Assembly: GCA_026545765.1 (NCBI GenBank)
Contig: CM048842.1
Span: 29,933,167 to 29,997,166, forward strand
Length of the DNA stretch: 64,000 nucleotides
Reading direction: 5' to 3'
From: Plantago major
Lineage: Eukaryota > Streptophyta > Magnoliopsida > Lamiales > Plantaginaceae
In this document: positions 54,707 through 64,000 of the stretch, piece after piece
How positions within the stretch are numbered: the stretch's first letter is position 1
Layout: each line of letters opens with the position of its first letter
The notes under the pieces: generated by a model
Database searches by the model: none
The model's input: only the letters and a program-made list of their open reading frames with translations
Told to the model about the DNA's origin: nothing
Translations under genes and position numbers: made by a program

Positions 54707-55961
54707 TCAGTGAGCTCTGCCAATGGGCCTTGAGCTAGCTTCTTCAAAAGCTTTTGCACCCAAGATTTGGTAATCATCCCTAACCATGCCTAAGTCTTTC
54801 TGAGCAATGACCAGACTGGTTGTCCTCTGAGTGATGAGCTCAGTGAAAGTCTTCATTTCTGCAAGGACTGATGCAGTGGCGGCTTTATCTTGAGAAAACA
54901 ACTCCTTTTTCAATTTGGCCAGTACTTGATATCTGTTCAAGTATTCATTGGAGTTGACATTTGGCAGCTTGCTGAATATTTCAGGAGCAATTAGCTTCCT
55001 TTTCAAATGAGAATCTGCTAAGTGTTCATTGCGGTGTTCTGCCAATTTCTTCTCTTCTTCATCATCTGAGTCATCACCAGGATCTTCATCCTCTTGGACA
55101 TTTTCAAGATTTTCTAGTCCAGCAACCATCTCAGAGATGAGCTTCTTTCCTTTCAGAGAGGAGGATAGTATATCTTTTGACGGTGATGTAGCCTTAGCAT
55201 CATGCTTTTCTTCAGATACTTCTTCATTTTCTAGCTCCTTAGCAATGGCATTTACAGCATCCTGGAGCTCTTTGACCTCAAAGTAAGCTACCATTTCTTG
55301 TAAGTATTGATCTTGAAGCTGATTAAGCTTATCTCTGGATTTAGCTAGCTCTTCTTCCAGTTGAAGATGGGTATTGTTCTTCTTCAACGATTGTTTGAGT
55401 TGGCATTTCTAGTTCGTGTATTCAATATCTTTTGAGTTGTTTCCTCAGAGTGCTCAACTACTTGTTCAGTAGTGTCCTTTTGTTGTTGGGAAGATGGATG
55501 GGTAGATTTCTGGGGAGATGGAGGAGGGGATTTTTGTGATGTCCTCTCAGTGTGTTTTCAAAGAATCGAGGCATTCTTTCTGTGTAATCCTCCATCCCAC
55601 AGTGCGGGGCATCATCATCATCGTTCTTATCATTCTCATCCTTGTGATGGTCAGAAGGAGAATCTTCATAGTTATTCTCATCAGTCTCCTTCTCTTCTTC
55701 ATCTTTAGAGACCAGATTGATCACTTCTGGAATAGTGATCTTTTGTCCATTTACCTCCTCTTGTTGGAGGGTATGCATTGTAAGGTCAGGGCAAAGTAGG
55801 CAGAATGCCATCTGCATTACAGTGCGACCATCTGCCTTCTCAAAAGCTTCTATGAGCTTGTGCGACTTCTTTGATAAAGTCCTTATGCATCGAGTAGCAA
55901 AAGAGTTCTGTTGGGAACATGGCATGGACATAATTCTCCAAGTCAGCTCGACTCTTCTCAA
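54707..55961 (-). pseudogene. Sirevirus envelope-like region, coiled-coil part
   Basis: 55961-55458: HKLIEAFEKADGRTVMQMAFCLLCPDLTMHTL, then a highly acidic stretch (KDEEEKETDENN, DENDKNDDDD). 55387-54707: 226 codons with predicted coiled coils at both ends (LQLEEELAKSRDKLNQLQDQYLQEM and AEMKTFTELITQRTTSLVIAQKDL) and an acidic DPGDDSDDEEEKK centre. Long coiled coils are characteristic of SIRE-type extra proteins. Confidence 0.6.
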
Positions 55962-56099
55962 TTGGTGATCACACCTTTGTTAATTCGATCTGAGCTTGAG
56001 CTTTGCCACTTTCTGAAATACTTGAGATGTTTCTTTAGTGTGTGGTTCTTGAAGAATGTAAGGGGTCTTCTTGAGAATCACGAAGCCTTTTGCACACTT

Positions 56100-56880
56100 G
56101 TTTGAGCCTGAAAGAAAGAGTTTTGAGTTAGATTCAAAACTTGTGTAGATATCTGAGTATTTGTGGAGTTAGGTTTCTGAGTTACCTGAATGAATATATC
56201 AGGCTCAGAGACTTGTACTACTGAGGTAGGGGGTGCCTCAGATATCTTGTTGTGAGGTGGAGACTTGGGAGTCTGGTCCTCATCAACTTTTCTTTCTACT
56301 TAAACCTTCACACTAGAAGGCTCAATGACATTTTCTTCAGAAAACTTGACGGTTTCTGGGTCCTTTTCTGGCAAATCTGCCTTATCTTCTTCTTTATTAG
56401 TTGGAGCCTATTAGAAACATCCACTTAATTAGTTAAGTGTATTAACATATAACTGAAAAGTAATATCTTAAGGAACTCTTTATCACCTGTGGCACAGGCT
56501 CAGATTCCTCAAGAGGTGAGGTTGTGGTAGCCTCTTTCTCAGTCTCTAAGGCAAGCTTTCCAGCTTCCTCTTGTTCTTGTGTTTCTAATTCAGCCTGTAA
56601 CAAAGAATTTATAATAAGTAACAAGATTTAGGCATAAGTTATCACAAGTAAAGAGTTAAACCATTCAGCTACCTGAGCAATGTCAGGCTGATTGGTCTCT
56701 GGAACTTGTGAAGTTTCCAAGCGTTGGTCTTGTTGTTCTTGGACCACTTCTTTGTTGGAAGTTTGGTGCTTGGACCTTTCACAGTATGCAACTCGGTTGC
56801 CTCCCTGTTGATCATTACGAGTAGATGTCTCGGTTTGATCCCTCTCATTGAGTTAGGGAACTGCTCTTTGCGGATTTTCT
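56100..56880 (-). other. Broken linker of the envelope-like region
   Basis: Short frames only (56624-56442 and 56887-56669), rich in Glu, Thr and Ser (LETEKEATTTSPLEESEPVPQV). Probably the decayed middle of the extra ORF, joining the 362-codon frame to the coiled-coil part. Confidence 0.4.
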
Positions 56881-58470
56881 TCAACAATGAAAGATCTTTG
56901 GTATCTGTAACTCAAGTACCATTTCGGTATCCACATCATTTGTTGTGGCCAGGTTGAGATGACTGTTGAGTGTTGAGGCGATGGCGGTATCCTCCAACAC
57001 TAGTGTATCACTCATCAAAGCATCTTGATATGCTTGATCTTTCTGATACGATGGTGTAATTTGTCCAGTGACCTTGGACACAGTTGCTTCTTCAGCAACC
57101 TTTGGTGTAGGTTCTTCTTCAGATACCTCTACACTAGTTACTTTTTCAGTAACCTTAGCCATTTTTGATTTCTCTAGGACTTGAGAGATGACTAAATCAT
57201 CGTCTTCATCGTCAGAGCTCTCATCAGCATTAGAAACTGATTGGTCCATAATCCCTGCGGTTTCTGCATATAGGGCTTGGTATCTATCACTACTTTCTTT
57301 AGCAGCATTGATAAGTTCATCAGCAAGGCTTTCGGCCGTAGTTTTAACATTTCTGAAAGCACTTTCTCTTGCTGAGTCTACTTGTTCAGTAGTCGATACC
57401 TCTTTTGCAGTATTGATGAGTTCATCTGCAGCGGCGGCATGTATCTGGGAATCGACAACCACAATGGGTGTGTCTTCTGATTTTCCAGCAGACTTCTTTC
57501 GTGAAGTTCTGGGCTTTTTGGTCGCAACCTTTCCCTGAGATACCTCTTCAGTCTTTCGCTTTTTGGAACCTTTATGAGATCCAGTAACCTTTTTCATCAA
57601 GTTTGTATACTCATATTTGTAGAGTAGGTTAATGTTGGCTATGTCAGCCTTCTCTCTGAGCTCAACGCCAAGCTTCTCCAGCAAGTAGCATATCTTTAGA
57701 CCATAGCCCACTGTGGCCTTTGGCTCAGCAAGTCCCTTAGCGATTTTAGGCTCAAAGCCTTGTATCTTCTTCACAAACTTCATAAAGGCGTACTTTCCCC
57801 AATTGAAAGGGTTTTCCAGCCTTTTGTCTTGTTGTTGCAACAAGAACATCGTCATCCAGCGTTCTTGGCTTATTTGGTCAGCACCTCCTTGTAGACCATC
57901 AAAGCATCTGTGAAGAATGCATGCCAACACATCGATGAACCAGCGGATATACGGTTCTAATGTCAGCAAGCTTGAAATCAGTGGGTGTATCTAGTTTTTC
58001 AAGATCACACACATCACTGTACAGCTGTTTTACACCTTCAAGGAGATCATCATCCTTGGTGTCTATTTCAAAATCCTTTCCAAGATTTTGAAGATCAAAC
58101 AACTTACAGAAAGTTGTTAAGTCCAAAAGGATTTCCTTTCCTTGGACCTTAGTCTTTAGAACACTATTGCGGTGCCTTGAAACAGGATATAATCCGGAGT
58201 TATTGTAGAATTCTAACACATCCGGAAGAAACTCCAGTGGGAAGAGCAGATAGAAAACCCTTGATTTGTGCCTTTTCAAGCATGTCAAGAATCAGTTTCC
58301 TATCGGCTTGGTTTTCAACAGCAGCCGTGAGGTATTCCTCAATCATGGCACCACCCCAAATCATCCTGTGATTTGAAGTCCAATGATCGGGATTAAAGTC
58401 TCCTACCAATCGATTGTTCACTATAACCAACTCTGGTGCTTGCTTTTCGGCACCGGTGGTAGAAGATGGG
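56881..58470 (-). pseudogene. Sirevirus envelope-like region, proximal part
   Basis: Begins near 58470 with VIVNNRLVGDFNPDHWTSNHRMIWGGAMIEEYL (58430-58200), shifts frame to FPLEFLPDVLEFYNNSGLYPVSRHRNSVLKTKVQGKEILL (58288-57899) and again to a 362-codon frame (57969-56881) with EPYIRWFIDVLACILHRCFDGLQGGADQISQERWMTMFLLQQQDKRLENPFNWGKYAFMKFV, a basic patch (GSHKGSKKRKTEE, KKPRTSRKKS) and an acidic Ser-rich tail. It resembles putative plant transposon proteins of retroelement origin. The basic clusters could be nuclear-localisation signals; that is inference. Confidence 0.6.
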
Positions 58471-59290
58471 ATTTACGGGTAGATGAGCAGCGGAACCATC
58501 TCTTTTTATAGAACAAGTATTTGAAAGTTTGAACGTTTTTTGGTTGAGAGATTAGTTATTCTTTCCAGAAAAACTAACCGCTATTTGCAGTGGTTGAAGA
58601 ATGGTTTTTTTTTTTTTTGCTATTCTTGTGTAAGGCAAAATGTGGGATTAGGCGAAAGTAATTTCTTTTGCCAAAATCCTATATATATAGCAACGTAATT
58701 CTAACAAACATATACATACAAATTGGTTTTGTATACGTATCGTGAATTGCGATGAGGCGTGGGTAAGCGTTTGTTGACATTAAATGCATAGTGGACCATG
58801 TCGAATTTCAGCAGTTCACTTCTTCTGAATTAATCTCACGTTAAGATCAATCGCCCATTTTATCAAGGGTCACCATTGCTTCTTTAGCAATGATCACAAT
58901 CAACAATTGTAATTGTGCCCATTTAATGAGTTTTGGCTAATAGCTATCTGAGTCACGTTTCTGGGTGAATAAGAATACTGTTTGTCTCAGAGTCAATCTT
59001 ATACTTGTTGTCTTTTCTCAGTTTTACACAAAGATAGAAACAATACAAATTTCAAGATAGTAGTTGACTGTAGACAGTTGTACTATTCTCTTTTGTGTTC
59101 CCCCTCACTGAGTGATCTAGATATCTGAGTACCCGTCTCAGAAATCTTCAAATAGCCATTTTACCCTTTAGCCTTTGGTTTCTGGATACCCGTTCCAGAT
59201 CCCTCTTCTTTGGATACCCGTTCCAGATCCCTCTTTTCTCTCATTTGATATCTTCTTCAGATATCTGAACTTTTTCAGTTCTTTGGTAGC
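58471..59290 (-). other. Spacer between RNase H and the envelope-like region
   Basis: Non-coding. Holds a tandem duplication of GGATACCCGTTCCAGATCCC (59184 and 59212) and poly-T runs. Confidence 0.6.
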
Positions 59291-60602
59291 TCCATTAGTC
59301 TAAGACTATGTCTTAAGGCTAAAAATCTACTTTCTTGTAGTGGCTTAGTGAAGATATCTGCAAGTTGGTCTTCAGTGCCAATTCTTGAGTATCTCTATAT
59401 TGCCTTTTTCAACATGGTCTCTGATGAAGTGGTGTCTAACATCAATGTGCTTTGTTCTTGCATGAAACTTAGGATTCTGAGTTATGGCAATAGCACTTGT
59501 GTTGTCACAGAAAATAGGAGTTTTCTCTTCATTGAGTCCATAGTCTCTGAGTTATTCTTTGTATCCACAATATATCTGAAGCTCAACACCCAGCAATATA
59601 TTAAACCATGGTAGATGTAGCAATTGATTTTTATTTCTTGCTGAACCAAGATATCAATCTAGCACCAAGAAATTGACACGTTCCTGAGGTGCTTTTTCTA
59701 TCAAGCAATGATCCAGCATAGTCAGCATCTGAATAGCCAACCAAACTCAATCCACTATCTTTTGGATACCACAATCCAACTTCTACAGTACCTTTTACAC
59801 ACCTCAATATTTTCATAGCAATGTTGTAGTGTGATTGCATTGGATTTGTCTGAAATCTAGCACACACTCCAACTGCATATCAATTTCCTATACTTGTGTT
59901 CTTCAACACTCTTGTCAGATTTAGTATAGGTCATTTTGGTTCAAATGCTAATAGGTATCTTAGCATTCTTTTCAGAAGGCTTTAGATTAAACTTGTTGAG
60001 CATGTCCTTTGCATACTTTGTTTGACTAATGAATATTCCATCTTTGAGTTGCTTGACTTTGACCTGAAGTAATTCAATTCTCCCATCATGCTCATCTCAA
60101 ATTTACATTTCATGAGTTCAGCAAAGTCTTCACAAAGTTGCTTGTCTTTAGATCCAAATATAATGTCATCAACATATACTTGAACTAAAAGTAGTTTCCC
60201 ATCATGGTTCAATGTGAAGAGTGTTTTATCAACATTTCCTTTCTTGAAACCACTTTCTAGAAGGTATCTGGCCAATGTATCATACCATGCTCTTGGAGCT
60301 TGTTTCAGTCCATACAGAGCTTTCTGAAGCTTATAGACCATCCTACTTCCTGAGGGAACTTCAAAACCTGGTGGTTGCTCAACATAGACTTCCTCAGCAA
60401 GTTCACAATTTAGGAATGAACTCTTGACATCCATTTGATAAACTGTAAAGTCATTATGAGCTGCAAAGGCTAGAAAGAGTCTTATTTCATCCAATCTTGC
60501 AACTGGTGCATAAGATTCATCAAAATCTAGTCCTTCAGTCTGGGTGAATCCCTTGGCAACCAACCTAGCTTTATTTCTGGTTATTTCACCAGACTCATTC
60601 AT
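59290..60602 (-). pseudogene. Sirevirus reverse transcriptase and RNase H
   Basis: [75 protein letters not shown] and the catalytic box YVDDIIFGS (about 60180) in one 206-codon frame ending in a frameshift at 60050. RNase H: SHYNIAMKILRCVKGTVEVGLW and GYSDADYAGSLLDRKSTSG (59867-59631), then after another shift DNTSAIAITQNPKFHARTKHID (about 59500). The polymerase motif is intact but frames are broken. Confidence 0.92.
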
Positions 60603-60763
60603 TTTGTTTCTGAAAACCCACTTGGTCCCGATTACAGATATTCCGTCAACAAATGGAACCAGTTTCTAGACTTTGTTTCTCTCAAATTGATCCAACTCTT
60701 CTTGCACTGCAGAGATCCAATCTTGATCCTTTAATGCTTCTTCTATAGTTTTTGGTTCAATAT

Positions 60764-62188
60764 TTAAGATGAAACATCCATAGAGACAATTTGCATTTTC
60801 AGCAATTGCTCTTCTATTCTAACTCCTTGGTCTATGGGACCAATCACATCCTTTGCAGGATGATTTCTTATCCATTTCATAATGGGTTTTGAACTAGTAG
60901 GATCAATATCATTTTGATTTGAATGCGAATCAATATGATCTTGATGGGATACTTGTGCAGTATCTGAGATATCTGACACATGAGAAATGCCATGGATATC
61001 TGACACTCTTTCAGTGTTAGAGATATCTGGAACTTGCATTTCAGCAATCTCATTTTCAGATACCTCTTCATGATGAAGTTCTCAGTAACCTGTTCCATTT
61101 CTGGAATACTCATAGGAAATTCTTCATCATGTCTTAGAGTCATCTGGTTGTTACTAAGCATAGGTTGCTTTTCATCGTCAGACTCATCCTCTATTTGAAT
61201 GATAGAATTGTTTCCTTTTGAGGATCCTATTTCAGAATCTTTAATCATTAGTTCTTTGAACCTATCTGAGAGATCATCATTCAAGAGTACTTTCTTGTTT
61301 CCTTCATAGAATACTACATGAGCATTCCTCATTCTTTGCGTTCTTTTGTTGTAGATTCTATAGGCTTTGCTATTCGGAGAATAACGAAATACTCCTTCAT
61401 ACGCCTTTGGTTGAAATGTTCTCAAGTATTCTTTTCCATTGTTAAGAGCGAAACATACGCAACAAACACCCTTAGATGTTTGATACTAGAAGTCTACCAA
61501 TGAAAAGCTCGTAAGGAGTTTTGTCATGGTGTTTGTTAATCAAACATCTATTTTGAGTGTAGCAGGCTGTGTTTACAACTTCAACCCAATAGATTTCACT
61601 TATTTCAGTGTCAACGAACATTGTTCTTGCCGCTTCTTTTAGGGTCCTATTCTTCCTTTCAGCAACACCATTTTGTTGTGGTGTTCTTACGGAAGATTGT
61701 TGATGCTGTATACCTTTGCAGGTACATAACTCTTTTATGTACTGGTTCACAAACTTCGATACCATAGTGCCGATTACAGATACCTTGTCATTTTTTATGA
61801 CTTCGAGCTTATTCAGCAAGTTGGGTATCTTAACCCTTGCATTAGGTTTTTGTTTGAGAAAGACAACCCAAGTGAATCTTGAGTAATCATCAACAACAAC
61901 CAGACCATACTTCTTTCCTGCATAACTAGTTACAGAGGATTCAAAAAGATCCATATGTAACATTTGCAGTGGCCTTTCACTGGAATGTCTACTTTTAGAC
62001 TTGAAAGATGTTTTGGATTGTTTTTCCATTTGGCAAGCTGAGCATATACCATTTTTTCTATATGCCATTTTGGGTAAACCAACCACCAACTCTTTCTTGG
62101 CTAGCTTGTTTAGAGTTTTGAAATTCAAGTGACTCATTCTTTTATGCCATAGCCAATTTTCTTCAGTGTGGCCAGATTGACTCACCAT
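60764..62188 (-). pseudogene. Sirevirus GAG-pre-integrase and integrase
   Basis: HHCC zinc-binding region LWHKRMSHLNFKTLNKL...CSACQMEK, then the catalytic core: first Asp in MLHMDLFES, VVVDDYSRFTWVVFL, and the Glu-containing NGVAERKNRTLKEAARTM. The second catalytic Asp region is scrambled (VIGTMVSKFVNQYI), so the core is inactive. 61425-60877 follows with YEGVFRYSPNSKAYRIYNKRTQRM and an acidic linker towards RT. Confidence 0.9.
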
Positions 62189-62236
62189 GAGACATTCTTC
62201 AGTTGTGGCGGATGCCCAATCAGCAACATAAATATT

Positions 62237-62575
62237 TCATTTACGCCTTGCAACCAAGTATGCCTTTGACTCATTGTCAATCACTTTGCATAGTTTTGAC
62301 TTGATCTTGACAGTGTACCCTTTGTCTACTAGTTGACTCATGGTTAGGAGATTATATTTCAATCCCTTTACATGTAGTACTTCAGAGATTGTAAGGGTTC
62401 CAAACTTCAGATTGCCAAATCCTATGGTTGGATTTTCATCTCCTCCAGCAAACCTGATAATTGGTCCATCATTGCACTTTCTGTAGTCAATCAGATTTGC
62501 TTTGTCTCCTGTCATGTGCTTCCCACATCCACTATCAAAATGCCACTTTGGATTAGTCTTTAGAGTGTTTTGCAC
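62237..62575 (-). pseudogene. Sirevirus aspartic protease
   Basis: WHFDSGCGKHMTGDKANL carries the DSG active site of Copia proteases, followed by IRFAGGDENPTIGFGNLKFGTLTISEVLHVKGLKYNLLTMSQL, the usual protease to GAG-pre-integrase transition. The 112-codon frame is intact but isolated from gag by stops near 62600. Confidence 0.88.
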
Positions 62576-63104
62576 AAAACAGGAAACAGGAGATTAGGTT
62601 CTCATACCAACAATGGAACCATCTGGACTAAAGAATCTTCTAGTAGGAATCCATTTTTGAATGAATTTCTTAGGAACATTCTTTTGTCTAACAGGAACAT
62701 GAGAAGGAATTCTAGTTAAATGATTAGTATCATTGTTATTAAGAACTATTTTCTTCCTTGGTGTGTTCCTTGGTGCTCCATTTGGTGCTTTCAGATACCT
62801 GTCGGTTTACAGTGCCTTCTCGACAAACTTAGCTTTCTGGCGATTTCTTCTAGCCAGCATTGATTTTCGGTGGCTTGATTCATTTTCCACCGATAATTCT
62901 TGTGAGCAATTCTAGCCTTTAACCATCGTTCTTGCTCTGTTTGTACTCACGAGCAAGTTGTATCTGATAGCTTTATAGCGATACCATTCGAGCACTTGGT
63001 GCTATCTCGAGATCTTTTCTCGTGACTTTGCTAGTCTCTGGGTAATCTATTTTCTTTCGGAAAATGTGACATAGGAGAATTTGTCGACTCTGCAATTTTT
63101 TCCT

Positions 63105-63989
63105 TTACGAGACATATGCCTTTGGGTGATTACACTTTTCAGTGTTCTGTTTCTTTTCAGAAATATTCCCAACAGATTTCTTTTTGACTTGTTTTTCCCA
63201 CAAAGGTTTGGTCACAACTGCCTTTCCTTTACCAACAACCTTAGCTTTCTGACCGATACCGTAGGTTGTTTGGGAACCACCTTGCTGAGCATTGACAAAT
63301 GTTCTTCTTTCATCACTCTTATTCAGAGTGGTAGAACTATCTGTCGTATTGTTCATTGAGTCCTCTCTTTTCTGAAGGATCTCTTAAATAAGATTGTACT
63401 TCAGTAAGAGTGTCACTAGCTTTGGCATAAGATTGAAAAGATAGTTCTTTCTTTTTGAGTTCTTCATTCTCAAAAAAAAGATCTTCACATTTCTTTTGAA
63501 GATTGGCCAATGCTTCTTCATGTGACTTTTCAGTCTCAGATATCTGAGCCTTGAGAAATGCATTTTCAGCATCCTTTTTCTCAGATATCTTGAATATTTG
63601 TGAATTTTCCTTTACAAGAGAATTCTTTTCTTCTTCAAGGATCTCTGCACTAGCTCGGACCATCAGAAATTCTCTTTCGTAGAGATCAAGTTCTCTTCTG
63701 AGATGTTCCAGATCTTTAATTCCTTCCTCATCACTTTCATAAGTATAACAGGAAGTATGTGTTACCTCATCAGCCATTAGACAAGGTTCAATGTTGGAGA
63801 TATCTGGAAAGATTTCTTCAGCCATTCGACACACTTCTTTCTTCTTTTGACCAAAGTCAATTTCTTCATGAGAAACACCGCATTTACGGAGAAAGCGGTG
63901 GAATCATCTGAGTCTTCATCCTTAGAATCAGACTCAATGTCTAGAGCATCCAATTGGAGTTGAATCTTTTTCCTTTCTTCAGTGAGCAT
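63105..63989 (-). pseudogene. Sirevirus gag C-terminal, coiled-coil region
   Basis: Overlapping broken frames: an acidic start (LDALDIESDSKDEDSDDS, 63989-), a long coiled-coil frame (63834-63337, LEHLRRELDLYEREFLMVRASAEILEEEKNSLVKEN ... LANLQKKCEDLFFENEELKKKE) and a basic frame (63356-63105, GQKAKVVGKGKAVVTKPLWEKQVKKKS). The zinc knuckle and the N-terminal gag domain are not visible here and are expected beyond the window edge. Confidence 0.7.
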
Positions 63990-64000
63990 AGCTCTCTGAC

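Larger units (their letters stand above)
51373..64000 (-). mobile_element. Sirevirus (SIRE/Maximus-type) Ty1-copia element, 5' end beyond window
   Basis: On the minus strand: gag end, protease, integrase, RT and RNase H (about 63989 to 59290), a spacer, an envelope-like region (58470 to 53292), a polypurine tract and the 3' LTR. Copia order (integrase before RT), a 1.56-kb LTR, the AAATGGGGGAAATT tract and a long extra ORF region after pol are Sirevirus characters. Frameshifts in every domain show it is inactive. The 5 bases beyond the LTR are AAATA; the matching repeat would be outside the window. Confidence 0.88.

Overview
The window is plant nuclear DNA, most likely from a eudicot; I cannot name the species. 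Evidence is intron-containing gene fragments with plant splice sites (cytosolic glutamyl-tRNA synthetase, a GCN1/ILITHYIA-like HEAT protein, a MINUSCULE-type SNF2 helicase), plant-specific transposon families, an AT-rich background, and no operons or bacterial signals. I see no intact host gene. The interval is almost entirely transposable elements, many inside one another, plus broken gene copies.

Layout. 1-10.7 kb: a large inverted duplication of GCN1-like gene pieces (arms 1753-4175 and 5687-9031, about 1.5 kb spacer), preceded on the minus strand by the 5' end of a glutamyl-tRNA synthetase gene that still has good splice sites but lacks most of its catalytic domain. 10.7-19.2 kb: wreckage of Athila/Tat-like Ty3-gypsy elements (LTRs, a tRNA-Asp primer site, gag-protease remains, an integrase C-terminus), with pieces of a Sirevirus LTR and of a second LTR family. 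19.3-25.8 kb: the 3' end of a LINE carrying a whole hAT element of 3.68 kb (8-bp target duplication).

26.1-45.3 kb: one L1-type LINE on the minus strand, about 6.1 kb originally, bounded by a 14-bp target duplication and swollen to 19.2 kb by five insertions: a solo LTR, an LTR-type element, a 7.6-kb Helitron with a captured SNF2 fragment and a Cassandra TRIM, a hAT-type MITE and a PIF/Harbinger-type MITE. Removing these inserts brings the LINE reading frame back at each junction tested. 45.4-47.6 kb: a degenerate hAT transposase split by another TAA-flanked MITE. 47.6-51.4 kb: AT-rich non-coding DNA with a probable Copia LTR. 51.4-64.0 kb: the 3' two thirds of a Sirevirus-type Copia element on the minus strand (gag end, protease, integrase, RT, RNase H, a long envelope-like region, PPT and 3' LTR); its 5' end lies beyond the window.

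How the parts may interact: the transposons are mostly decayed and not working together. The exception worth testing is the first 10.7 kb, where a gene 5' end points into an inverted repeat of GCN1 sequence. A read-through transcript would fold into a long hairpin and could yield small RNAs against the parental GCN1 gene. All family calls are by eye, from protein motifs, target duplications and terminal repeats; no database search was run.
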